Shown here: in pieces, positions 1 through 11,600 of the stretch
Layout of the letters: each line of letters begins with the position of its first letter
Position numbering within the stretch: the stretch's first letter is position 1
Assembly (NCBI GenBank): GCA_033807775.1
Contig: CM066313.1
Coordinates: forward strand, 85,561,484-85,625,483
Length of the DNA stretch: 64,000 bases
Origin: Saussurea involucrata
Taxonomy: Eukaryota; Streptophyta; Magnoliopsida; Asterales; Asteraceae
Reading direction: 5' to 3'
Notes under the pieces: generated by a model
What the model was told of the DNA's origin: nothing
The model's input: the letters and a program-made list of their open reading frames with translations, nothing else
The model's database searches: none
Position numbers and translations under genes: made by a program

Positions 1-590
1 TTTGAATGAAAAAACCATTAAACTTTCTCATTTTGGATGATTAAGTCCTTGAACGTTTTTTAATAAATAAATCATCGAACTTTCAAAGTTGGTTACGTAC
101 ATCGTTTTAACAACAAAAAAACTACATGTAACCGACTAGAAATTTTTATAGTAGAATAAAATCAAAATGGGTTTTACCGTTTACAAACCGTACGTCATTC
201 AAACTCCTAGCAAACAACGGTACCGCTCCCCCTCGCCACTCCTCGTCATTCTCTGTTCTACATATCATCTATCAAACTGTTTTCCTCGGTTATTGCATGG
301 GGTCTGAATGAAGTAAGGTTTGGAAACGGTAAATTTAATTTTTTTAATTTTAAAACATTTTTAGTCGGTTATAGGAATTTTTTTAAAGTTCGGTGATTTA
401 TATTTTTTAAAAAATGTTCAGGGACTTGATCATACAAAATGAAAAAGTTTAATGGTTTTTTCATCCAAAAAGTAGTTTAAGGACTTAATCATTCAAAATG
501 AGAAAGTTTAATAGTTTTTTCATTCAAAAAAAACAGTTTAGGGACTTAATCATGCAAAACTGGATAGTTTGTTGGGTTTTTCTAGACTTT
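1..590. repeat. Fold-back (inverted-repeat) non-autonomous element, left edge cut by window
   Basis: The first 90 bases (motif AAACCATTAAACTTTCTCAT) return as their reverse complement around 385-470. The right-hand arm is then partly repeated in direct orientation at 471-590. This is a stem-loop element with duplicated right arms. No coding capacity was seen. The left terminus and any target-site duplication lie outside the window. Confidence 0.55.
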
Positions 591-1619
591 TCCCTTACTA
601 AAAATATGAATTATTCATAATATTACGAATTTGGGAAAAAAAAAGAACCAAATACCCTTGGTTTACAAATTTATACCATTATTTCGGTTTACAAAATAAG
701 GCCTCTAAAATATAAATTAACGGTGACAATTTTCATAACCCTATATTTTTTTTACATTGCAACGGAATCACGAACGAAGCAGTGCTCCGTACCACTGTAT
801 CTAATACAACAGATCCGTCCATATCAATAGTTACAAAATATACAAGTTACTTATCAAAATAATTAATTACGAAACATAAATCTATTACATTGAGGAAAAA
901 AATTATATATTGTTACAATAAAAAGGAAAAAAAATTGGTTGTATTTTAATTGTATATCTTCCACATGCATGTGTTCAGTGTTCTCTCCACATTGTGTATG
1001 CGAACTCTTTGTTTATTCATTGACTCATCACTTCCATGAAACACTTGGTATCTCCAGAGAAACAAGGGCTGTACAACATCAACAGCAAGGTCAGATTTCC
1101 CCCATTTCTTATTTTCTCTCCTTTTTTTATTTCTTTGTATCTAAATGCCAGAAATTAATTAACAAGGATATTGGTCGAAATAATTGGTGTATTTCAATCA
1201 TTTGTGGATGGGTTTTTGCCTTTTTAGCCATTTTTTTGCAGAATACTCAACATCATTGACTTCTCCAGTTTGGGTTCCCTCCCCACATTTTTCATATAAA
1301 TTTCAGTATTTAATTTAAATTTTTGTCTGAAATAATTGCTGGGATTCAATCATTTGTGGACACATTTTGTGGGTTTTTGTTCATTAGTAGAGATCTTTAA
1401 AAAGGATCTCCAGATTTTCTATTTAATGGTGTAGTTGTTCTTCTTCAAACACAAAAAGAAACCTGAGGATTTGCACAGCATATATATATCAGTAGATCAT
1501 ATCAATCTGTAAGTGTCTATATAGATTAATGGAACAAATTGCCTTTTTTAATTTCTTTAATCTTTTAATGATTTGTGTTTTGTATTGAACCTTAACATGT
1601 CAAAAGTGAACCCTTATGG
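591..1619. other. Intergenic, no supported gene
   Basis: AT-rich DNA. A 106-codon open frame at 939-1259 has low-complexity, Cys/Phe/His-rich content and no recognisable domain, so it is not called. No RNA gene or clear repeat was recognised here. Confidence 0.4.
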
Positions 1620-2603
1620 TAGCGGTGTACGCAGGTTGGGTTGGACGGTTTTTGACAATTTTACAATCCAACCCAATTATGGCGGTTTGGAAATTTTGAA
1701 CCCAACCCAACCCAACCCATTCAAAAATATAACCCAACCCAACCCTTGCGGGTTGTGGCGGGTTGGGCCGGTTGAGCGGTTTGGTTGTATACATAAAATT
1801 CACGATTAAAAAACGACAAATAAAAGTAAAATACTCCCAACAAAAATATTATACAATCATCCAAATATATTAAATCCTTAAGTCTTAACATCAAAAGTGT
1901 AAAGTATAGCATCGAGTTCAAATCCTCAATCAAGTACGACCGTAAGCAGTAATCAAAATTATACATAGCAAAAAACATATAAAAATATTGACTATGACTA
2001 AAAAACAGTAATCATAACTGCAAAAATATTTTTAAAAAATACAAAACCAGTAAGCAGTAATCAAACTTATACAAAGTAAAACAGTAAGCACTAAAACACT
2101 AAAATACTAAAACAGTAAGCACTAAAACAATAAAAAGAACTAGTTGCTAAATCAATACCTATTTGATTTGTTTCCTAAATAGTCGTTAAACAATCGGCAC
2201 TCGACAGCAGCAGCGTGGTCGGCCTCAGGTAATGTCAAGTAGTTTGGGCCTTAGATGTTAGAACTTAGAACTAGTTAAGTCAAGTAGTTTGGGCTATGAT
2301 TTATATAAAGTTTTTTGTGCCTTTCTTAATATTAGATTATTAGTATTAGTTATTTAGTTATATTAATTTATATTTTGGGCTGCACATATCATATATAATT
2401 AATATATTATATATATAAACATAATTTTATTAAAATAATAATATTAGCGGCGGGTTGGGTTGAGTTTTCCTAACCCAATTTCAATTCAACCCTTATAATT
2501 AGCGGTTTGGCGGTTCGACGGTCCGACAGGTTGGGTTTAATTGGGTTGTTAGCGGGTTGGGTTGGTCGGGTTTCGCGGATTGACAGTTTTCTGTACACCC
2601 CTA
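1620..2603. mobile_element. Non-autonomous hAT-like element rich in GGGTTGG
   Basis: The ends are TAGCGGTGTAC on the left and GTACACCCCTA on the right, an imperfect terminal inverted repeat. They are flanked by 8-bp near-duplicates CCTTATGG (1612-1619) and CCATATGG (2604-2611). An 8-bp duplication with TAGGGGTG-type ends fits the hAT superfamily. The subterminal regions are packed with AACCCAACCC/GGGTTGGGTT in both orientations. No transposase is present. A partial relative lies near 46371-46520. Confidence 0.65.
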
Positions 2604-2611
2604 CCATATGG

Positions 2612-2896
2612 GACAAGATAGGTTATGTCCGAAACATTTGGGCCATGTTTGGCAACTAGAGACTAGTTTGAGTTTGTTGAAAAATCCCTCTTTTGTTCGT
2701 CCTAAGCTAGCTAGGTCTTCAAGGAGCATTTCAATAAACTCCAAGCATACGTTTGTTTTCTCTCTCTCCATACTCTTCAAGCAGCATTTCAATGAACTCC
2801 CAAGTGTTTTTTCTCTCTCTCCATATTTTTCCAATTTACTGCTTAACAGTCAATTTAGATCATTTTACATTATTATTTGACTTATCAGCTAGTTTT
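2612..2896. other. Intergenic, no supported gene
   Basis: Unique-looking sequence with CT-rich stretches (TCTCTCTCC). The short overlapping open frames on both strands show no domain. Nothing supportable was seen. Confidence 0.4.
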
Positions 2897-2928
2897 TACC
2901 AAGGTTCTAAATGGCATGAGGTGTGTTG

Positions 2929-3306
2929 CAGGGGCGGATACATAGTGTAAAAGTAGGGGTGAAAAAATCAAAAAACCAATTTTAATAGGTTAAAAACAAC
3001 TTTTTTTTGTAATTTCTAGTTTTCTACCATAGTTCCCCCTACTGATTTTTTGTATGGGACCTCATCAACCAAAAAAAGTACCTCGAAATCAACCAAAAAA
3101 CTAAAACACTTTCAAAATCAACAAAAAAACCCGGAAAAGTACCTTGAAATCGCTAAAAAACTTCGAAATCCCATTAAATCAACCAAGAAAACTTTAAAAA
3201 TACTCGAAACGGCGGAATTAAGCTAAAAATATATCGGACGACTTTGCTTTTTTTTAATATATCTTAAAGGTGCCCCCACCAGGAAAAAATCCTTGATCCG
3301 CCACAG
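2929..3306 (-). mobile_element. hAT-like MITE (GGCGGATCC family)
   Basis: Begins CAGGGGCGGAT and ends GATCCGCCACAG, flanked by 8-bp direct repeats GTGTGTTG (2921-2928) and GTGTATTG (3307-3314, one mismatch). The R1 copy B at 30781 gives the empty site. The interior has repeated AAATCAACCAAAAAAC blocks and is the inverted relative of the copy at 49030-49415. There is no open frame of note. Confidence 0.7.
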
Positions 3307-3465
3307 GTGTATTGGGTGACGAGGCCAAGCCTCTAGCCTTACGAGCCACGACATTTTTCAAGGCATGACTTATGACGGAAAATCTCTAGATCATATATAA
3401 TTTTATATATAAAACATATGTTTTGTACTATTACTCGATAAGTCAATGATAATAAACAAGTTAAA

Positions 3466-3468
<3 letters not shown>

Positions 3469-3515
<47 letters not shown>
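3469..3515. repeat. (TA)n microsatellite
   Basis: About 46 bp of uninterrupted AT dinucleotides inside repeat R1 copy A. The other R1 copy has no such expansion at the matching place. Confidence 0.9.
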
Positions 3516-3522
<7 letters not shown>

Positions 3523-3875
3523 AGCAAATAAGAATCGTAAAGGAAAATCAAATATCGTGTAATAAAAACCATGCATTAGGCCATTGCGTGTCACATGCTT
3601 AACACGGCGTGAGACACAAGTCTTGAGCCATGACGACATTACAACGAGCTTTATAGAATAGTGGTTTTTACCGGGTTTATCAGTAAACCCTAGCTTATCA
3701 GCCAACAACTACATTATCCGCTAATTTCCCAAACATAGTCTTGGTAACTTCATCGTTATTGCAGAATCAAATGATCAATATCTCTCACACATGCTGAAAG
3801 TCCGAAACCAACAAATTCATCGCACAAAACATATCTCAATTCCGGTGTGATTAACCTTCTGAACTAGCGTACGAA

Positions 3876-5364
3876 ATGGAAAACGACAATGGCAAGGATA
3901 CGGAGGTCAAAGTTTTGTCTTCATCATGGCCCGAAGACATTGATGCAGCAGGAGAAGATTTCAGCGTGGAAACGCAACGAGCTGATCAAGATTTCTTTAA
4001 GGATGTGACAATGATCGAAGAGCCAACTATAGTCGACTTCCAACATTTAATCGAGCTTACAAATAATAGCGTAATAGGGTCCGCTCAGTTATCTCATCTC
4101 GTAGAAAACTGGGAGAAGAAACAAGAAAAATCCGTGCGGATTCTCAGGGAAGAACTTGATAATTTAAGCAAACAACATGAAGTTGAGCTCAAGAAATCGA
4201 AGATCTTTGAAGAACATCCGGGTGAAGTTTGTGAAATCTTTCAAGATGATGTTTTTATTCATGATATAAAATCAGAAATAGATGGTGAAAATGATATGGA
4301 TATAAAGTATTGGAAGCAACGGGCCTTGCGTTTGGAGAAATCGTTGGAAGCAAGTGTCCAACGAGAGCACGCACTCTTGAAAAAGTTGGAGGAAAGTGTA
4401 GAAAAGCTCGAGAAACAGTCATCACCAGTCGAAGAACTTTCGCAAATCTTGAAAAGAGGTGATAACTTCTTGCATTTCGTTCTTCAAAATGCACCGGTTG
4501 TCATTGGCCATCAAGACAAAGAGTTGCGATATCGCTTCCTTTATAATCATTTTCCAAGTTTGCAAGAAGAGGTAATATGATTATATTCAGTGATTCATTA
4601 TTTTTGTGAAGTTTAATCTTCAAAATTCAAGGCTACAATGGAACATGAAAATGGTTATTTGGTAAACGCTAAAAGGGTAGGAGGTTTTGGACCGAAAAAT
4701 GACTGTTTACCAAGTGTTTTGTAGTAAAGTCCGATTGATGGAAAATTACCATTTTGACCCGGATATTATTTTTCATTAACTTTTTGCCTTTCAGAGCACC
4801 ACACTTGAAGAATGTTGCTTATGAACTCAATTTTTGAACATGTTTCAGGATATAATTGGAAAAACAGATCTTGAAATATTTGAAGGTGGGGGCGTTAAGG
4901 AATCCCGGGACTTCAAAAAGGAAGTTCTTGAACGAGGATTACCAGGAAAGAAAGAGATCACGTTTGAGACCGAGTTATTTGGATCCAAAACGTTCATGAT
5001 GTATGTTGAACCCGTTTTCAGCAAAGCAGGGGAGTCAATTGGTGTGAATTATATGGGGATGGATATAACAGATCAAGTAATAGTCACTCATTGCCATATT
5101 TCTTATTAGTTCATTCATCTATATGTATATATATATATAGGCCCAGGTGCAGCGGAAAACCTCAAAAAAATGGAAAACTGAGGAACACCCTGATAGCCCT
5201 TCATTTGGACGATATGCACTTGTGCATACAAGTAATTTGTAATATGCACCATGTGCATAAAAACCAAAAAAACTACTTAATTTACTTATATGCATACCGT
5301 CCAGATGAATGACTATCAGGATGTTCCTTAATTTTTTATTTTTTTTGAGGTTTTCCTTTGAACA

Positions 5365-5415
<51 letters not shown>

Positions 5416-5651
5416 ATATATATATATATGATACAAATCAAATACAAACCATGTATTTGTTGCACCCCTTACAAACTAATGTGTATATGTGAACAATGAG
5501 TGCATAATCTGAGATGCATATATGCATGATCTCATATGAATGTATGTCCATTATATGTATATTCTTGCATGTATGCATATGCACATTGTTCACATATGCA
5601 CATTGATTTGTAAGGGGTGTGACAAATACATTGTTTGTATTTGAATGAGCC

Positions 5652-5685
<34 letters not shown>

Positions 5686-8600
5686 CTACAATAGACTATG
5701 TATTCATTGAGGTAAAAGTAAGATATGCGTGCATCGATCCTACCCCTCCTGGACCCCACCTCCAGGTGGGATATACCGGGTATGTTTGGTTTGGTTTTAT
5801 GTCTATATAACAAAGATTCACATAAAAATCTCTCATTCTTAGGTGAGAAAGAGGGAAAAGATGGCAAAGCTTCGAATGGAAATGGCGGCGCAAAAGGCTA
5901 GGGAGACCGAACTTAACAAAACTATTCATATAACAGGTTTATCATTTTTCTTTACTTGCACATATTGATCACAAACTCAAAGGTTCAAGGACCCCCTTCT
6001 CTATTTTCTTACATTTTTAGCGGTTATTAATGGTTTATGTGATCAACTTTCTTATAGAAGAAACGATGAGAAAAAAACAAATGTTAGCAACCATGTCACA
6101 AGAAATAAAACCTCCTTTGTCTGAGATCGTTAACGTAGCTGAGATTCTTCTATCAACTACAAAACTCGATAGCAATCAAAAACAACTATTGAGTATTGTG
6201 TTATCTTCGGGTGATTTAGTCCTTCAACGTATAAATGACATCTTTGACCTCCTCAATGTTGATCCAGGTAGAGTTTTAGTCCTTTTTTTTGGCATTTTCG
6301 TATCCAAGATTTTTGGATTTGGTTTTCTTTTTTCATATTTTTTTTCAATTCCCATTTTGTTGGTGCAAGTATACCCAGCTTTAATATTAAGATATATTTT
6401 TGGTACACATAAAATCACATCTCCATATTTATTTTGATGATTACAAAACACACCGCATTATTTGTTATCTAATATTTTATCTGAGTGTGCAGTTATTAAA
6501 TGATCTCGATAAATTTTTTATCTGAAGAATCCAAGTCTGAAGATTTGCGTCATTTTATTTTAAAATGATAAATCACCCTAAAATAATATACCACTTGGAT
6601 TTTTCTAATACTGTGTTTTTAAAATAAACCAAGTCAGACATCTTATCATCTTGCTGTCTTTGAGAAGGATTTGTTTCTAGAAGAAATCTGCGATGCGTAC
6701 TTCTTCCTGCACCTTTTATCTGGGCGGTATACCGCGATGGAAAGCCGGTATACCGCGGCGGCATGCTGATTGATTGGACCACCCTTTTTGTACGACTGTC
6801 AGGCGGTATACCGCCGTGTGCAACGCGGTATACCGCGGGTACCATTACCGTTTTTTTTTTGCAGGGTTGACCTTCTCCTCTGCAGTGTACTTTCTTCTGC
6901 ACGGTATACCGCGATGGATTGCCGGTATACCGCGAAAGCCTCAGGACTGTTGCTCATCCAGTATAAATACATGCAACCACCAGCTTTCAATGCTACCAAT
7001 TCACATTAACTCCTCTGCATTTGATAAAGACTCTGCAGCATCTTCTCTTGATATTTAAACTGTTAAAATTATAAAACTCGTTTTTGAGTAAGAAATCTTG
7101 AGTTGATAGCAGATTAAAATCTCTCGATTAGTTGAATCAGCAACACAACTCAAGTGATCAAACTCTCTAAAAATATCCAAGTGATAAACCTTATTCAAGA
7201 GTGATTATTCATATTAAAATTATACCCTCTTGTAAGTGTTTGAATAAGGGTGAGTGATCCACATTAATCTCTCAAAGTAGAGTGATTCGCGTTTGTTGTA
7301 TTAAGGTTTGTGTTTCTACCGTAAAGAACACGTTTCGTATTGGATCTCCGAGAAGTGTTATTTTCTCGAGGTGGACTAGCCAACTTTGTGTTTGGTGAAC
7401 CACTTTAAAAATACCGTTGTCAAGTATTCTCTTTCCCTTATCTATTTACATTTCCGCTGTGCATTTAAATTATATCTGTTTATATAATTGTTGTATATTT
7501 ATTTGTTTATACTCTGCTTTATTTTTACTGTATTGTTTGTACTGTATTTTTTTTAAAAGAATTTTTTGAAAGTAAAAGATTTAAAATACAACCTTACCCC
7601 CCCCCTTAGGTTGTCCAACATTTGGTATCAGAGCAGGTCTTTCAAAAATATTCTGCATAAATTTCTCTTATTCTTCTAAATGGCTCAACAAACTAATATC
7701 GTGTTTTCAAAACCTCCTTTGATAGATACTGAAAAGTTTGGCATTTGGGCCGAGCTATTTGAATGTCACGTGCGTGGCAAAAATCAAAAGATTTGGAATA
7801 TTATAGAAAAAGGGAATTTTAAACCCACCATTGTGAAAGATGATGTTTATATTGATAAACCTATAGATGAATGGACTACTTCTGATGAAACTCATTTTTG
7901 TTTAAACTTTGAAGCTAAGAATATATTATATGCTGCTTTAACAACTGATGAAATTGAAAGAGTATATACATATAAAACTGCAAATCAAATATGGGAAAGT
8001 TTAAATAATACTCATCGTGGAAACACGGAGGTTAAATCTAGTAAAGTGAATATTTTAGTTCACGATTATGAACTATTCGAAATGAAACAAGATGAGTCAA
8101 TTGACTCAATGTTTAAAAGATTTAACCTTATTGTGACTACTTTGAAAGGTTTGGATCGCACTTATCCTAACGAGGACTATATAAGGAAAATCCTACGAGC
8201 CCTTCCTTCGGAGTGGATGCAAAAGATAACATCTTTAGAAGACTCCCGTGACCTTTCCATAATGAAGATAGATGACTTGATCGGTAATCTTAAAGTGCAT
8301 GAAATTGCACTTAAAAGAAACAAAGATCGGGAGCAAGTCAAGAAGAAGTCAATCGCCCTCAATGCCTCAACACCAAAAGTCGAGAAGAAAAAGGAGAAAG
8401 CTAGCTCCTCGAAAGATCCATCCGAAACTCTCGATGAAGTCGCCATGTTGGTAAGAAACTTTTCCAAATTTCTTAATAATAATAATAAATTTTCTAACAA
8501 TGGCAGATTTCAAAGAAACGGTAACTACCGTCGTGGTGGTGAAAATCGAAGTCGTAAGTTCCATAAACGAGACGAAAAAGTTAAGAAAAATGGCGACTCG

Positions 8601-11600
8601 AGTGAAGACGATAAAGCTAAGCCAAAGAGAGGCTTTTGCTACTCATGTGGTGACAAAGACCACTACGCCAATGAATGTCCGAAAAAGAACAAGTTCCAAA
8701 AGAAGAAGGAGAAAGCCTTCATTGGAGGCGCGTGGAGCGAGAGTGAAGAAGAAGATGACTATCAAGCCATTTGTCTTATGGCCGAAAGCGACGACGAGGT
8801 AAAATCTTCTTACTCGGATTACGATAGTGATTATGAAAGTGATAATGAAAATAATCTTGAAGAATTATATGAATCTTTTCATAAAATGGCCGCTCTTGCA
8901 AATCGTTACCAAGATGAGAATGCTATGTTAAAAGAAACTGTAAATGCATGTAAAAAGGAAATAAATAATGTTAAACAAAAATCTGAAAATGATATGGATA
9001 TAATTGCTAAATTAGAAACTAAATTAGGAGAAAAAGATTTTTGTAAATCTTGTGATGTTTTAAATAAAGAAATTGCATGCTTAAATAAAAAATCACATGA
9101 AAATATTATTTGTACAAAATGTGATATTCTTGAGAATGAGATTACATGTTTAAAAGCTAAATGTGCTTCATATGAAAAAGATAACATGCTAGCTAAAGCC
9201 TTTGAAAGTAGTAATAAAAAGGTTCTTAACATGCTTAATATGTCTAACCGTATAAAATGTAGAAAAGGTATTGGTTCCGATACATGCAAAGATAAATGTT
9301 CTTGTAAACCCATCAAAAGACTTTATGAATCACCTAAAGTTAATACAAGAAATCAATATGTGCAAAAACATCCGTATGTGCGTAAAATAAATAATGTAAA
9401 TTATAATACGAGAAAACCGTATGCTCGCATGTACCATGATAAATATTCTAAACCTAATAATAATGCGAATATAAATACTTGTTTTTATGTGTATGATAAA
9501 TATAATCGCAAAATTAAAATGGTAAATAAATGGATTCCAAAAGGAATGTTTAGTAATGATAATCCCGGTGGTATGCGTTTATGGTTTTAAATGTGTTATG
9601 TATATATGTTATATATATATATAGTTTAAATATAATTTGTTGTATATATTATATATATAAGTAATATATATTGCTATGTACTGTTTGTTTATATATATAT
9701 ACGTACTACATATATATATATTTTGTGTGTTTAATATATTATATATATATTTTGTTTGACTTGATATGTGTTATATATATATATATATTAATATTGTTTG
9801 ATGTATTATATATATATATTAATATTGTGTAATGTATTATATATATATATATTCTGTTTGACTTTATATATATTTTTTTATTAAAACTAATTGTCAAGGA
9901 CCCACGAGAAATGGGGACCATAAAAATTACATCTTTATTATTGTAGATAAACCTTGATATGGACTGGATACTCGATAGTGGTTGCACACGTCACATGACC
10001 GGAAACAATAATCTCTTTTCATCATATAAGTCATGTGATGGTGGACAGGTAATTTTTGGAGGAAACTCCAAAGGAAATATAATTGGGAGAGGTACAGTCT
10101 CTTGCAATAATGTTAAATTTCTTGATGTGAATCATGTTGATAATTTACATTTTAATTTGTTAAGTGTTCGCCAATTGTGTAAAAATGGTATAACTGTTGT
10201 CTTCGAAGAAGACTCGTGCAAAATCTTGAAAAATGGCCAAGTTCTTTTGACTGGTTCTGTGAAAGGAAATTTATATATTTGCAAAACTGTTGTATCTAAA
10301 AATGTATGCTTATCTTCTATTAATGATGTTTCTACTTTATGGCATAGGCGTTTAGGTCACGCTAATCTAAGATTAATTCAAAATTTAAAAAATAAGGAGC
10401 TTGTGAGTGACCTTCCAAAATTAAAGTTTGATAATCATTTTTGTGATGCTTGTCGTGTCGGCAAACAACATCACGTTTCTCATAAATCAAAAAATGTTAT
10501 TTCTACTCAAAGAGTTTTAGAACTTTTACATATGGATCTTTTTGGCCCGATGGCTATTCAAAGTTTTGGAGGAAATTTTTATACTTTGGTTATTGTGGAT
10601 GATTATTCCCGTTATACTTGGACTTTATTTTTGAGACATAAAAATGAGGCTTTTGAAAAGTTTAAAATTTTGGGAAAACGAATTCAAAACCAACAAGGTT
10701 GTACGATTGTTTCCATACGTACGGACCATGGACGAGAATTCGATAATGATGTACAATTTGGTGCCTTTTGTGATAAACATGGTATAACTCATAACTTTTC
10801 GGCTCCTCGAACTCCTCAGTCAAACGGGGTTGTTGAAAGGAAAAATCGAACGTTGCAAGAAATGAGTAGAACTATGCTAAACGAACATCAAGTTCCCCAA
10901 AAGTTTTGGTGTGATGCCGTTGCTACCGCGACCTATGTGCTTAACCGTGTCCTAATTAGAGGTATCCTAAATAAGACACCCTATGAACTTTACCGAGGTA
11001 GAAAACCTTCCCTAGCTCACCTAAAAGTTTTTGGTTGTAAATGTTTCATTTTAAACACCAAATCCTACCTAACCAAATTTGACCCCAAAGCCTATGAGGG
11101 AGTGTTCCTAGGTTACTCTTGGAATAGCAAAGCCTATAGAATCCTAAATAAGGAAACCATGGTAGTGGAAGAATCCCTTAATGTTAGTTTTGACGAGAGT
11201 CCTCCCAAACCGAGTGCACCCTTAGCAAATGACAATGTTTGTGAAGGAAATGTCTTAGCCCAACAACTTAGTACCTTGGATTTAGGTACCCAACCTTCCA
11301 CAAATAATATTGAAACTAGTGATGCCCCTCCTTGTTTTATTCCACAAGGTGTAGATGATCCTAATCTTAGAACCGCTCGAGGCCATCCCGTAGATCAAAT
11401 TATAGGTGACCTAAACCAAAGGACAACTAGATCACAAATCCATACCCATTGTGCTTTCCATGCCTTTATCTCAACCATAGAACCTAAAACCATAGATGAA
11501 GCTTTAGGTGATGAGGATTGGATATTGGCCATGCAAGAAGAGTTAAACCAATTTACTAGGAATGATGTGTGGGACTTAGTGCCTAGCCCTAGTAGTCAAA

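Larger units (their letters stand above)
2897..3680. repeat. Repeat family R1, copy A, upstream of the histidine kinase gene
   Basis: Shares long stretches with 30781-31156, for example the AAGGTTCTAAATGGC start, the CATATGTTTTGTACTATTA core and the ATCAAATATCGTG block, in the same orientation. This copy is split by a hAT-like MITE at 2929-3306 and contains a (TA)n expansion at 3469-3515. Its right end is about 200 bp before the kinase start codon. Confidence 0.7.

Noticed and set aside
1573..1978. Open frames in the GGGTTGG-rich element
   Set aside because: They encode PNPTQPN-type repeats on both strands from AACCCAACCC text; transposon subterminal repeats, not genes.
6770..7058. Open frames across the LTR palindrome region (also 13388-13872, 20917-21356, 27898-28337)
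   Set aside because: They repeat in all four LTRs, overlap on both strands and read the palindromes; they are chance frames in non-coding LTR sequence.
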